Below are positions 8,151 to 17,292 of a stretch of 64,000 nucleotides of DNA, in pieces; the first letter of the stretch is position 1; each line of letters starts with the position of its first letter. A model generated the notes under the pieces. The model saw nothing but the letters and a program-made list of their open reading frames with translations, had not been told where the DNA came from and made no database searches. The position numbers were made by a program, and so were the translations under genes. The stretch lies in NCBI GenBank assembly GCA_016211105.1, contig JACQSX010000020.1, positions 1 to 64,000 on the forward strand, written 5' to 3'. The stretch is from Acidobacteriota bacterium. Lineage in GTDB: Bacteria; Acidobacteriota; UBA6911; JACQSX01.

Positions 8151-9287
8151 TCACCGAGCCGTGACAAAAATCGGGTTACTGATAATCCAAGGGTTTTGGC
8201 CCGCCCAAGGGCCGAGTTGCGGAAGATATAATTCCACTCGATAGGCACCGGCGGCGGCCGCAGTTTCCGACAATTGCTGCACACCGTCCGCCTCACGAAT
8301 TTTCTGGCCGTTCCTAAACATTCGTATCCGGGCCGGGACCGGAGATCGCACCCGCAATATCGCTCCCACAGAAACTGTCCGCGCTTTTCCCTGGCTACTG
8401 GAAAAATCAAACCCTTTCGGGTCATGCAAGAAGTCCAGGCTGACATAGCTCATGCCCTGCGCAAGGGCCGACAAAATCGCGTCCGGACTAGGCTCCACGT
8501 TCCACAATAGTACGTGGGTGCCTAAATAGTTAAAACTGTATCGATACGGGTCGAGCGACCAATCCAATATCCTCTTTCCGCCCGCATATTCCAACCGCAG
8601 ACCCAGGTTGGCATGCGCATCATTGCCGCCAACAATCCAAACTCGTCGCTGCTTTAGGATGTCATCCCAATGATCGAGTCTGTCACGGAAAAGCCGCTGC
8701 ACCGGCAACGGGAAGTACCGCAAATAACCCGGCAGGGACCCGAGAATTGCCAATCCCGTGCGCAGGCGGGAAGCGCTGCCGATTTCGTCATGGAGATTTT
8801 CAATCTCCATCACTGTTTCCTGAGGGGCGCCCATCCAATGGGCGGCAATGCGAAGGCTTTCCGTACGCTCAAGAAAGGGGACAATAAGCACACGGCGGGT
8901 TTCCTCCTCGCGTTCCTCTCCAAATATCAAAATGGGACGGACTCCAGGCGGTTGTTCGTAACGAATCAAGTAAGCGCGAGACCTTGGATGCTCGGTAATC
9001 ACGACGAAGTCTGCCTGCGTCTCCCGTGCCGCCTCAACAACTTCGTCCAGCGTCCCCAGGCTATGGCCGCCGGAGGCGGTATGTACGTGGATCACTCCTT
9101 TTAAGTCGCGGAATCGGGGCGTGGAGACGTCGTTGCTGTGCAGAGCCTGAATAGCCTGATGCAACCGATAAAATCGGTGGTGAAAGAACCCCCAGACTAA
9201 GATAAGAGCCAAAAAAACAAGCGATGCCACCGGTATGATGAATGGCATCGTGGCCTTGCTTTTTGCCAAAGTCTTTCCTTTTTTCAC
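8151..9287 (-). CDS. membrane-anchored PHP-domain metal-dependent hydrolase
   Basis: A 378-residue protein with an N-terminal membrane anchor (PFIIPVASLVFLALILVWGF, about 15-34) and a PHP fold: GVIHVHTASGGHSLGTLDEV carries the HxH metal motif, VVITEHPRS supplies the next ligand strand, and GGNDAHANLG is a late Asp-His ligand motif. PHP proteins hydrolyse phosphoester bonds with bound metals; the substrate is unknown. The C-terminal ~90 residues look like a beta-rich sandwich. The apparent start is GTG at 9287, with an alternative ATG at 9248. It is divergent from accD with only 24 bp (or 63 bp) between starts, so the two share a very compact promoter region. The catalytic domain probably faces the periplasm. 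Confidence 0.82.
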   Translation of the reverse strand: MKKGKTLAKSKATMPFIIPVASLVFLALILVWGFFHHRFYRLHQAIQALHSNDVSTPRFRDLKGVIHVHTASGGHSLGTLDEVVEAARETQADFVVITEHPRSRAYLIRYEQPPGVRPILIFGEEREEETRRVLIVPFLERTESLRIAAHWMGAPQETVMEIENLHDEIGSASRLRTGLAILGSLPGYLRYFPLPVQRLFRDRLDHWDDILKQRRVWIVGGNDAHANLGLRLEYAGGKRILDWSLDPYRYSFNYLGTHVLLWNVEPSPDAILSALAQGMSYVSLDFLHDPKGFDFSSSQGKARTVSVGAILRVRSPVPARIRMFRNGQKIREADGVQQLSETAAAAGAYRVELYLPQLGPWAGQNPWIISNPIFVTAR

Positions 9288-9311
9288 GCTTCTTTACTAT
9301 ATTGCCCCTTC

Positions 9312-10169
9312 ATGACTTGGTTTAGGAAAGAAAAAGGCATACAAAATCCTACGCCGTCCGAAGAGCGACGCGTCAAAACCGAGGGACTGTTCCTGAAATG
9401 CGAGGGCTGCAAGGCGATCGTTTGGAAAAAGGATCTAGAAACCAACCTGCAGGTTTGTCCGAAGTGTGGACATCACTATCGAATTTCAGCACGTCAGCGT
9501 CTGCAGTGGCTGCTGGACAACGGCTGCTATGAAGAACTGGATGCCGACATGCGCTCGTCCGATCCGCTGCATTTCGTGGACACTAAGTCATATCGCGACC
9601 GATTAGCGGTAACAGAACAGCAGACCGGGGAGAAGGAGGCCGTGATCCATGTTCGCGGCCGCCTGGGCGAGATGCCGATCGTCGTCGCCGCCATGGAGTA
9701 TAGCTTCATTGGAGGCAGCATGGGATCGGTGGTAGGCGAAAAAATCACCAGAGCCATTGAAACTGCTCGCGCTCAGCGTTGGCCCTTGGTCATTATTGCC
9801 GCCTCTGGCGGGGCGCGCATGATGGAGGGAGCGCTCTCGCTGATGCAGATGGCAAAGATCAGCGCTTCGCTGGCCTTCCTGGACCAGAGCGCGGTTCCAT
9901 ACATTTCCGTTTTGACCGACCCCACGACTGGAGGAGTCACCGCCAGCTTTGCCATGCTGGGAGATTTAAACATCGCAGAGCCCAAGGCACTGATTGGCTT
10001 TGCCGGTCCCCGCGTGATCGAGCAAACAATTCGCCAAAAGTTGCCCCAAGGGTTTCAACGCGCAGAGTTCTTGCTAGAGCATGGAATGCTGGATGCCGTG
10101 GTTCCTCGCAAGGAGATGCGAGATTACCTGATTCAGGCGCTAAAATTCTTGCGAGTCCGGACCGGCTAA
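9312..10169 (+). CDS. accD: acetyl-CoA carboxylase carboxyltransferase subunit beta
   Basis: The 285-residue beta subunit transfers the carboxyl group from carboxybiotin to acetyl-CoA, giving malonyl-CoA for fatty acid synthesis. The N-terminal zinc ribbon is complete (C30, C33, C49, C52). The crotonase-like core shows GRLGEMPIVVAAMEYSFIGG, the oxyanion-type glycines in AASGGARMMEGA, and PTTGGVTASFAMLGD. It precedes folC by about 340 bp, a common bacterial pair, though here a dead gene lies between. No clear Shine-Dalgarno precedes the ATG. The matching accA is not in this window. The separate carboxylase cluster at 12.6-16.4 kb is a different, acyl-CoA type enzyme. Confidence 0.96.
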   Translation: MTWFRKEKGIQNPTPSEERRVKTEGLFLKCEGCKAIVWKKDLETNLQVCPKCGHHYRISARQRLQWLLDNGCYEELDADMRSSDPLHFVDTKSYRDRLAVTEQQTGEKEAVIHVRGRLGEMPIVVAAMEYSFIGGSMGSVVGEKITRAIETARAQRWPLVIIAASGGARMMEGALSLMQMAKISASLAFLDQSAVPYISVLTDPTTGGVTASFAMLGDLNIAEPKALIGFAGPRVIEQTIRQKLPQGFQRAEFLLEHGMLDAVVPRKEMRDYLIQALKFLRVRTG

Positions 10170-10198
10170 ATACTTAAATTGCGGATTTTGGATTATCG

Positions 10199-10392
10199 TC
10201 ATTTCCGCGACCGTGTGGTCCTAATGGAGGCGACAACCAGGGAGCGAATTTCATTCCCCTCCTTCGTGAGTTCACCGACGACTATTGGGTCAATTTGGCC
10301 AGTTTCGATCAACCACTCCATCCAGTAGAGGCTTTCATCGCATTCTTCTTTTACAATAGTTTTGTTCTTCTCTTAAACTGGTCGGCGTTCAT
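10199..10392 (-). pseudogene. four-helix-bundle (S23/IVP-like) protein relic with internal deletion
   Basis: The minus strand begins with ATG at 10392 and reads MNADQFKRRTK, matching the N-terminus of four-helix-bundle proteins (the family linked to 23S rRNA intervening sequences). In another frame the sequence then jumps to IVKEECDESLYWMEWLIETG and continues QIDPIVVGELTKEGNEIRSL to a TGA at 10199. The second part matches the typical EEADESLYWLEL and KEANEL segments. About 40 residues of the middle are missing and the frame is broken at the junction, so this is a dead gene. The flanks are degenerate 'gcggattttggatt' tracts. Confidence 0.6.
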
Positions 10393-10510
10393 GAAGTGAT
10401 CGCTCACCCTGTATTAACCAGTCCGCGACCAAAATTGCGAGACAAAATGTCCTGTATTTTCGAACGCACGGATCCCACTCCAAAATCCGCAATCCAGAAT
10501 CCGAAATTAC

Positions 10511-11791
10511 ATGAATATTCTTGAAGCCTACGCCTATTTGAAACAACTGGGAAACGAAGTGCTCAACATGAGCCTTTCGCTGGAGGCTCCAGCTCGAGTC
10601 TTACGCGAACTGGGAAATCCGCATCAGTCCCTGCGCGTAGTCCTAGTTGGAGGCACCAACGGCAAAGGATCTGTCAGTTATTTCACGGCTGCAATCCTCA
10701 GTTGCGCCGGGTACCGCACCGCGCTTTACACTTCGCCTCATTTGGAGTCAGTGCTGGAACGCTTCCGGGTAAACGGCCAAAACATCGCTCCTGACGATTT
10801 TGCTCGGTGTGTAAGCAGGGTAATACAAGCCCAGGATCGCCTGCAAAGTCTTGGGGAACTGGCAAGAAAACTCACTTATTTTGAGACTTTGAGTTTGGTT
10901 GCTTTTACTTACTTTAACGACCGGAACGTAGACCTAGTGGTGCTGGAAGTTGGACTCGGCGGCCGCCTGGACGTAACCAACCTATCCGACCCGCTGGTTT
11001 CTTGCATCGCTAGCGTGGGACCGGATCATTGCAATGTACTGGGCCAGACCATTGCCGAAATCGCTCGCGAAAAAGCAGCGATCGGTAGGCCCGGGCGCAC
11101 TCTTTGCGTGGGCGCCGTATCTGGAGAGGCCGAGCAGGCTATCCGCCAAACGGTTCCTGCAAGCCTCATCCGAATGCTCAACCAGGAAGAATACAACGCA
11201 ACCAGTGACGGAACAGGTCGATACTGCGTCCAGACGCACACAAATGGGCAACCCTTAAAATTTTATTTGAAAGCTTTCGGCGCCCATCAAGTTAACAACG
11301 CGGTACTGGCGGTGCGTGTAGTGGAAGCGCTGCAATCGTTCGGTTTCAAGGTGCCCCATGGGGCGCTTCGATTCGGGCTTCAGGAAACGGAAATCCCTGG
11401 AAGGCTGGAAAAAGTGTTGCAACAGCCGGTTTTTTTTATCGACGGAGCCCATAACCCGCCGGCAATTGAAGCGGTCACGCGGTTTATCCAGGAGCAGTTT
11501 CCCGAAAAGGTTGATCTGATTTTTGGCATGATGCGGGACAAGGAAATTCAGGCCTGCGCTCAACTACTCGCTCCTGCCTGCAAAACTATTTTCCTTACCC
11601 CGGTGCAAAATCGACGTAGTGCCACGGTCGGGGAACTACGACAGTTCTTTCCCGACGGCACTTGTGTCCTGGCGCGGAATTCAAAAGAGGCAACATGTCT
11701 GGGTCTATCCGCTGCCGGCCAGAATGGGATTCTGATTGCATGCGGTTCCCTGTTTTTGGTGGGAGAGATTAAAGCCCTACTGAAAGGCTGA
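10511..11791 (+). CDS. folC: bifunctional folylpolyglutamate synthase / dihydrofolate synthase
   Basis: A 426-residue Mur-ligase-family enzyme that adds glutamate to dihydropteroate and to folates. The ATP-binding loop is GGTNGKGSV (47-55), followed by YTSPHLESVLERF (about 75-87) and the DVTNL segment with its Mg/lysine region. The central domain contains GPDHCNVLG and the C-terminal ligase domain starts after FFIDGAHNPPA. Length and domain order are normal for bacterial FolC. It lies downstream of accD with the four-helix relic between, so it probably relies on the accD transcript or on a promoter in the spacer. Confidence 0.95.
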   Translation: MNILEAYAYLKQLGNEVLNMSLSLEAPARVLRELGNPHQSLRVVLVGGTNGKGSVSYFTAAILSCAGYRTALYTSPHLESVLERFRVNGQNIAPDDFARCVSRVIQAQDRLQSLGELARKLTYFETLSLVAFTYFNDRNVDLVVLEVGLGGRLDVTNLSDPLVSCIASVGPDHCNVLGQTIAEIAREKAAIGRPGRTLCVGAVSGEAEQAIRQTVPASLIRMLNQEEYNATSDGTGRYCVQTHTNGQPLKFYLKAFGAHQVNNAVLAVRVVEALQSFGFKVPHGALRFGLQETEIPGRLEKVLQQPVFFIDGAHNPPAIEAVTRFIQEQFPEKVDLIFGMMRDKEIQACAQLLAPACKTIFLTPVQNRRSATVGELRQFFPDGTCVLARNSKEATCLGLSAAGQNGILIACGSLFLVGEIKALLKG

Positions 11792-11858
11792 AAAAATGTA
11801 GAACGTAGAATTTCAAAATTTTCACGATCCCCGCACCTCCGCGGTAAAATAATAGGCG

Positions 11859-12485
11859 ATGAGATACTGGGATCTGGGACTGATCGCGGCTTCCTCTGCG
11901 TTGCTCATGGGATGGCTCTTGGGCCGCATCAAAAACGATCTTCCCCATCAGATCCGTGCTTTGAACGGCATCCGTTTGTTTCTGGCCGTTCTTCCACTGT
12001 CTCTTTATACGGTGGTGCTTTTTATGTACCAGCTCTCCTTTCTCTTTGGGAAGCCTCTGAAAGCGACGACGGGACAGATCACGATCTTGATCAGTATTCT
12101 TGGCCTTTCGTCACTGCTTTTAATCTGCGCTGTTTTCGTTGGGCTGACACTGCTCCATGCGCTGTGGACCCACATCGAGCAAGCTCTCCGAAGCAGGCAA
12201 TTGCGGGAGAGTACAGACGCAGTCCTACGCATGCAAATTTCGCTTGGCCAATCAAAGGCTGGTCTGCTGGCAAACGTGATCTTGCTAGCCCTGTTGCCCA
12301 TACCCCTGATGTTGCTACGATTCCGGCGGCAGCTCTTCACTTACTTTCCGCGCGAGGTGGACTGGCAGAACGGGACCTGGTTTTACATCCTCACGATGTT
12401 GATACTCGCCACAGCCTTGTACGGTTTGCGTCGCCACTATGAGTTGTGGGTTAAAGAACGAGAGTTGTACCGCAGGTTGTCCTGA
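11859..12485 (+). CDS. predicted multi-pass inner-membrane protein
   Basis: A 208-residue protein that I cannot assign to a family. It has about five hydrophobic segments: 7-23, 42-60, 73-105, 139-153 and 171-186. A charged cytoplasmic-type loop (HIEQALRSRQLRESTDAVLRM, about 107-127) lies between the third and fourth, and the C-terminus is basic and polar (RRHYELWVKERELYRR). No catalytic motif or metal-binding pattern is visible. It follows folC by 67 bp on the same strand. It is convergent with the carboxylase genes, the nearest being 123 bp away. Confidence 0.7.
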   Translation: MRYWDLGLIAASSALLMGWLLGRIKNDLPHQIRALNGIRLFLAVLPLSLYTVVLFMYQLSFLFGKPLKATTGQITILISILGLSSLLLICAVFVGLTLLHALWTHIEQALRSRQLRESTDAVLRMQISLGQSKAGLLANVILLALLPIPLMLLRFRRQLFTYFPREVDWQNGTWFYILTMLILATALYGLRRHYELWVKERELYRRLS

Positions 12486-12608
12486 GCAGGGCTACCCGCG
12501 CAATTGAAATTTTCCCAAACACTAGATTTTCAGAAGTAAACTTGCGCCTCTATGATGCAGGCCCGGCGCGTCGTAACAGACAATCTGCATTCTGCAACCG
12601 AAAGGAGG

Positions 12609-13106
12609 TCACCTTACTTCAAACAGCAGTTGGCCAGCGGGGACCGATTCACCTTCCTGAACGGCAACCTGGGAGATAAGGCCGGCACGAGGAGAGCGGA
12701 CTTCGTTTTGCATCTTCATTGCCTCCAGCACAAGAATGCCCTCGTTCTTTCGCACTTGCTCTCCCACTCCTTTTAGTAGCCTGACGACTCTTCCGGGCAT
12801 TTCTGCCCTCACCGATTGGATCCCTTCTCCTGCATCCTCTTCGGCCGCGCGACCGAACCGCTGGTCAAACAGTTCCATCCGGTAGGTTCTGCCCCCAAGG
12901 ATCACCGTGTGCCGGCGGCCGCTGCGATGCACCACAACGTCTACCATCTGCCCCTGGAGATCGATGACACAGCGGGACTCATTCAACTTTCGAAACCAAA
13001 CCGACAGAGGCCGACCATCCAACAAGATTTCGGCCTTTTCATCTTGGACTTGAACCTCGACGGTGTGGCTCTTGCCGTCCGGTAGGTGCGCCTCCAGCTT
13101 CAACAC
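12609..13106 (-). CDS. biotin carboxyl carrier subunit of an acyl-CoA carboxylase
   Basis: A 165-residue protein with a C-terminal biotinyl domain. The attachment motif EAMKM (128-132) has the biotinylated lysine at K131, and the flanking strands PGRVVRLLKGVGEQVRK and AGLISQVAVQEGESVPAGQL complete the barrel. The N-terminal half (1-90) is a beta-rich region such as is found fused to biotin domains in propionyl/methylcrotonyl-type carboxylases. Its start overlaps the 3' end of the biotin carboxylase gene by 7 bp, so the two are translationally coupled. It would carry CO2 from the carboxylase to the carboxyltransferase encoded at 14830-16380. A degenerate spacer follows to the convergent membrane-protein gene. 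Confidence 0.92.
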   Translation of the reverse strand: MLKLEAHLPDGKSHTVEVQVQDEKAEILLDGRPLSVWFRKLNESRCVIDLQGQMVDVVVHRSGRRHTVILGGRTYRMELFDQRFGRAAEEDAGEGIQSVRAEMPGRVVRLLKGVGEQVRKNEGILVLEAMKMQNEVRSPRAGLISQVAVQEGESVPAGQLLFEVR

Positions 13107-14572
13107 CGCTCATCCCACGCTGAAGTACGCCACCGGCTTGGCGCCGACTCGATGCGCCGCCGTTGGGATTGCTGATACATGAGAGCGGCGGCAATGACAG
13201 CCTCCTGCCACCCTTCGCCGTCCTGGGTCTGCGGCTGCTGCAGGATTTCCGACAGAAGTTCCGTCGACAGATCTCCGGCGAGGACCCGCGGATGGGTTAA
13301 TAAGGTCTGGAAGAAGGGGATCGAAGTTCGAATGCCCGCAATGCGGTACTCCGAAAGCGCGCGCAAGGAGCGAGCAAGCGCTTCTTCGCGGGTAGCGCCG
13401 TAGACCACCAGCTTTGAAATTAGCGGATCGTAATGGATTGGGACTTCGGAACCGGCATATACGCCGGAATCGCAGCGTACGCCAGGGCCGCCAGGCTCTT
13501 CCAGGCATTGGATGCGCCCGGGAGAAGGAGCAAACTGATTTTCAGGATCTTCGGCGTTGATTCGACACTCTAGGACATGGCCTCGAGGTTGAATCTCATC
13601 CTGACGCAGCGAGATTTTTTCTCCCGCTGCAATCCGGATCTGCCAATGCAACAGATCCACGCCCGTAACCATCTCCGTCACCGGATGCTCCACTTGCAGA
13701 CGCGTATTCATCTCCAGGAAATAAAAGTTGCGATCTCGATCGACCAAAAACTCCACTGTGCCGGCATTTTGGTAACCGGCCTTTTTCGCCAGCCGCGCTG
13801 CAGCTTCTCCCATTCTCCTGCGCAGCGAAGGATCCACAATAGGAGAAGGTGACTCTTCCAGGATCTTTTGATGGCGGCGCTGCAGCGAACATTCTCGCTC
13901 CGGGAAGTAGATCACTTTTCCGTCTTGGTCGGCCATTACCTGAATTTCGATGTGCCTGGGCGCTGGCAGGTATTTTTCGAGAAATACCGTGGGGTCCTTA
14001 AAGGAAGCAGCCACTTCGTCTCGCGTAATCTGCCAAAGCTGTTCCAATTCCTTTTCACTTTGGACGAGCCGTAGACCTTTTCCTCCTCCTCCGGCGGAAG
14101 CCTTCAGCATCACCGGATACCCGATCTCTTTTGCCAGCTTCCGGGCCGTCGCCAAATCTTCCACAGCTCCGGAACTCGGGACGGAAGGGACTTTCACTTC
14201 GCGCGCTGTGCGCAGCGCTGAAATCTTGTTCCCCAACAGACGCATGGCCTGCGCGCCAGGTCCAATGAAGACGATTCCGGCTTTCTCACACGCTTCAGGG
14301 AATTCCGGATTTTCAGCCAGAAAGCCGTAGCCGGGATGAATTGCTTCCGCCCTGCAGCGTTTCGCCACTTCAAGGATGTGATCCATACGCAGATAGCTTT
14401 CCAGAGCGGGCGCAGGTCCGATGGGATACGCCTCGTCAGCCTTCAGCACGTGCAGAGCGGCACGATCGACGTCGGAGTAAACAGCGACACCAGAAATGCC
14501 TGCTTCGCGGCACGCACGCAATACCCGGACGGCAATCTCTCCGCGGTTGGCCACCAGGATCTTCTTAAACAT
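13100..14572 (-). CDS. biotin carboxylase subunit of an acyl-CoA carboxylase
   Basis: A 490-residue ATP-grasp enzyme that carboxylates biotin with bicarbonate and ATP. The N-terminal domain shows KILVANRGEIAVRV (4-17) and HPGYGFLAEN (79-88). The glycine-rich ATP loop is GGGGKG (161-166), and LEMNTRLQVEHPVTEMVTG carries the conserved metal and biotin residues. The C-terminal domain starts after HVLECRINAEDP. It is about 40 residues longer than free-standing AccC, like the carboxylase part of propionyl-CoA carboxylases. It lies between the carboxyltransferase gene (upstream, with a dead gene between) and the biotin carrier gene (downstream, overlapping). Confidence 0.94.
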   Translation of the reverse strand: MFKKILVANRGEIAVRVLRACREAGISGVAVYSDVDRAALHVLKADEAYPIGPAPALESYLRMDHILEVAKRCRAEAIHPGYGFLAENPEFPEACEKAGIVFIGPGAQAMRLLGNKISALRTAREVKVPSVPSSGAVEDLATARKLAKEIGYPVMLKASAGGGGKGLRLVQSEKELEQLWQITRDEVAASFKDPTVFLEKYLPAPRHIEIQVMADQDGKVIYFPERECSLQRRHQKILEESPSPIVDPSLRRRMGEAAARLAKKAGYQNAGTVEFLVDRDRNFYFLEMNTRLQVEHPVTEMVTGVDLLHWQIRIAAGEKISLRQDEIQPRGHVLECRINAEDPENQFAPSPGRIQCLEEPGGPGVRCDSGVYAGSEVPIHYDPLISKLVVYGATREEALARSLRALSEYRIAGIRTSIPFFQTLLTHPRVLAGDLSTELLSEILQQPQTQDGEGWQEAVIAAALMYQQSQRRRIESAPSRWRTSAWDERC

Positions 14573-14631
14573 CTAGTTCAATCGGATCATCATTCGTTAT
14601 TCGACATTGGTTATTCGTCACCCGTCATTTC

Positions 14632-14826
14632 TCATCCATATTTGCTGGTTACCTTTCCGATGAATCGGATGTAGCTGTTAAGTAGGCAAATGAAGGTTTT
14701 GAGATCATCATTCGGTTGTTCAAAGCTATTCTGATCAATGAAACTCTCGTCAAGAGAAGTTTGAAGATGATCTTCCAGTTCCAAGGCTTTGCCACCACTG
14801 ATGTGACACGCCCTCTGGTTCTCGGA
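14632..14826 (-). pseudogene. four-helix-bundle (S23/IVP-like) protein relic, C-terminal part
   Basis: The minus-strand frame reads ENQRACHISGGKALELEDHL, then QTSLDESFIDQNSFEQPNDD and LKTFICLLNSYIRFIGK to a TGA at 14634-14632. This matches the C-terminal half of four-helix-bundle proteins (pattern ARGSLAELETHL...G.LDE..FE...E....LN.LIR). The N-terminal half is absent, and '[13 protein letters not shown]' in another frame marks the ragged 5' edge. It sits between two subunit genes of one carboxylase. A 'cattcgttattcg' spacer tract follows. The pattern match is moderate, so the identity is likely but not certain. Confidence 0.5.
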
Positions 14827-14829
14827 AAC

Positions 14830-16380
14830 CTACAACGGAATGTTTCCATGTTTGCGTGGCGGATTCTTGTCACGCTTGTTCGAGGTCATTTCTAACGCTT
14901 GAATGAGCTTGCGTCGACTCTGACGCGGAAGGATGATTTCATCCACATACCCACGTTCACTTGCAATGTAGGGCGAAGCGAATTTATTGCGAAACTCCTC
15001 GATCTTTTCCCTGCGAAAGAGCTCTGGATCTTCGGCCTGTTCCAGTTGGGAACGGTACAGGATGTTCACGGCGCCGTCAGGCCCCATTACTGCCAATTCC
15101 GCCGTAGGGTAGGCAAAATTCATGTCCGTGCGTATATGCTTTGATGCCATTACGCAGTAGGCGCCGCCGTAAGATTTGCGAGTGATGACCGTGATCTTGG
15201 GGACGGTCGCTTCCGCGAATGCGTACAGCAGCTTTGCCCCATGGCGGATAATCCCGCCGTGCTCCTGGTTCACGCCGGGCAAGAAACCGGGCACATCTTC
15301 AAACACAATCAGAGGAATATTGAAAGCGTCACAGAAGCGAACAAAACGAGCCGCCTTTACCGAGGCATTGATATCTAAGGTGCCGGCAAGGACGGAAGGC
15401 TGATTGGCGACAAATCCCACCGAACGCCCATTCAGGCGCCCGAAACCGATCACAATATTTTGCGCAAAGGACTCCTGCACCTCAAAAAAATAATGGCCGT
15501 CGGCCACCGCCCGCACCAGCTCCTTTATGTCATAAGGCAGATTGGGATCTGCAGGAACGAGCTGATCCAGTTGGATATCGTCGCGGTCCACAGGATCCTG
15601 AGTCTCGTACCGTGGCGGATCTTCCATGTTATTTAAGGGAAGAAAAGACATAAGTTCCCGGATCATCGAAAGGCACGCCTTGTCGTCGGCTGCCGCAAAG
15701 TGAGCTACGCCACTGATCTCGTTGTGCGCGGCCGCTCCGCCTAATTGATCCTTCGTCACGGTCTCGTGGGTCACCGCTCGGATCACGTCGGGCCCGGTGA
15801 TGAACATGTAACTGGTTTTTCGTACCATGAAAACGAAATCGGTAATCGCCGGGCTGTAAACCGCCCCGCCAGCGCAAGGTCCCATAATGGCTGAAATCTG
15901 GGGTACCACGCCCGAGGCCAGCGTGTTGCGCAAAAAAATGTCAGCGTATCCACCGAGGCTAATGACCCCTTCCTGAATGCGCGCGCCACCGGAGTCATTC
16001 AAGCCGATCACCGGCCCGCCCATTTTTATCGCCAGATCCATGACCTTACAAATCTTCTGCGCGTACGCCTCGCCTAGACTGCCTCCAAAAACAGTGAAAT
16101 CCTGCGCAAAAAGGAACACTAACCGGCCGTCGATTCTTCCATAACCCGTCACTACCCCATCCCCGGGAATCCTGTGTTTCTCCATGCCGAAATCGGCGCA
16201 CCGGTGAGTGACAAATTTATCCAGCTCGTTGAAGCTTCCTTCGTCAAGCAGGAATTCAACTCTCTCTCTCGCCGTCATCTTCCCTGCGGCGTGCTGGCGC
16301 TGCAGGCGCGTTTCTCCTCCGCCTAGCTCCGCCGCGCGGCTGCGCTTCTCCAGCTCCTCCAATTTGGATTTCACATCCAT
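14830..16380 (-). CDS. acyl-CoA carboxylase carboxyltransferase subunit (propionyl-CoA carboxylase beta type)
   Basis: A 516-residue carboxyltransferase of the PccB type, transferring CO2 from carboxybiotin to an acyl-CoA, probably propionyl-CoA or a similar short chain. The N-terminal crotonase-like domain has [20 protein letters not shown] and [20 protein letters not shown]. The C-terminal domain has [20 protein letters not shown] and [13 protein letters not shown]. Both are complete and the length is normal. With the biotin carboxylase and biotin carrier genes downstream it forms a full three-gene enzyme. Acyl specificity depends on a few pocket residues that I cannot judge by eye. The C-terminus ([16 protein letters not shown]) is the usual conserved tail. 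Confidence 0.94.
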   Translation of the reverse strand: MDVKSKLEELEKRSRAAELGGGETRLQRQHAAGKMTARERVEFLLDEGSFNELDKFVTHRCADFGMEKHRIPGDGVVTGYGRIDGRLVFLFAQDFTVFGGSLGEAYAQKICKVMDLAIKMGGPVIGLNDSGGARIQEGVISLGGYADIFLRNTLASGVVPQISAIMGPCAGGAVYSPAITDFVFMVRKTSYMFITGPDVIRAVTHETVTKDQLGGAAAHNEISGVAHFAAADDKACLSMIRELMSFLPLNNMEDPPRYETQDPVDRDDIQLDQLVPADPNLPYDIKELVRAVADGHYFFEVQESFAQNIVIGFGRLNGRSVGFVANQPSVLAGTLDINASVKAARFVRFCDAFNIPLIVFEDVPGFLPGVNQEHGGIIRHGAKLLYAFAEATVPKITVITRKSYGGAYCVMASKHIRTDMNFAYPTAELAVMGPDGAVNILYRSQLEQAEDPELFRREKIEEFRNKFASPYIASERGYVDEIILPRQSRRKLIQALEMTSNKRDKNPPRKHGNIPL

Positions 16381-16464
16381 CTTTGAATTCTAAAGTTCTC
16401 CGTTGTCCGTGGTGGTTGTCAGTTACAAAAAGGCAAACCGGTCAAGCAACGAACTACGGGTCTT

Positions 16465-17139
16465 CTAGGATTTGACCACCGTTAGCTCCCGCAACTCCTT
16501 GGGGATTTTTGCCCAGTCGTCCAGGAACTTCCTCAACCCGACATCCGTGAGCGGATGATGAATCAACTGTTCCATCACCTTAAACGGCATGGTAGCGATG
16601 CTGGCACCCAGGCGGGCCGCCTCCACGATGTGCAATGGGTTCCGACAGGAAGCCACCAGCACTTCGGTTCCAAAATCATAGTTGTCAAAGATCTCTAAAA
16701 TTTGAGCCACCACCTTCATGCCCTCATCCGCGATGTCATCCAGCCTCCCCACGAAGGGGCTGACAAAAGTCGCACCCGATTTGGCGGCCATCAAGGCCTG
16801 GATGGGAGAAAAGATCAACGTGACGTTGACAGGGATTCCTTTTTCGGACAAGCCCTTGATTGCGGGGAGTCCGGCTTTAATGAAAGGGATTTTGACGGTA
16901 ACATTAGGATGGATCTTGGCCAGTTCTTGACCTTCTTGAAGCATTCCGATCGTGTCAGTGCTGACAACCTCCGCGCTGACGGGCCCGTCAACCAGCTTGC
17001 AAATTTCCTCGATCAATCTTTGAAAAGTCTTTCCTTCCTTCTGGACCAAAGATGGGTTCGTGGTTACGCCATCCAGAATTCCCCAGGATGCAGCCTCCCG
17101 AATTTCGTCAAGGTTTGCGGTGTCTAGGAAAAATTTCAT
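16465..17139 (-). CDS. transaldolase / fructose-6-phosphate aldolase-like protein (TalC type)
   Basis: A 224-residue TIM-barrel class I aldolase of the short transaldolase (subfamily 3B/TalC) type. It starts [13 protein letters not shown], contains DGVTTNPSL (23-31) and has the Schiff-base lysine at K83 in [35 protein letters not shown] and [13 protein letters not shown] are the usual conserved strands. Such proteins act either as transaldolase or as fructose-6-phosphate aldolase; this cannot be settled without key residue comparison. A strong GGAGGGAGG-like ribosome binding site precedes the ATG. It follows the FN3 lipoprotein gene on the same strand. Confidence 0.92.
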   Translation of the reverse strand: MKFFLDTANLDEIREAASWGILDGVTTNPSLVQKEGKTFQRLIEEICKLVDGPVSAEVVSTDTIGMLQEGQELAKIHPNVTVKIPFIKAGLPAIKGLSEKGIPVNVTLIFSPIQALMAAKSGATFVSPFVGRLDDIADEGMKVVAQILEIFDNYDFGTEVLVASCRNPLHIVEAARLGASIATMPFKVMEQLIHHPLTDVGLRKFLDDWAKIPKELRELTVVKS

Positions 17140-17292
17140 GATCGTTCCCTCCCTCCTTTTTCATTGTCATCCATTGATTTCGTGGGCGAAGGCTATGTCG
17201 TCCCGTACGGGACTGTCCAGGTCAGAGCCAAGCTTTCCACACGCGCTGGCGGCTGCGGCTCGGTTCCAATTAGGGTTCTCCGTCACGGCTCC

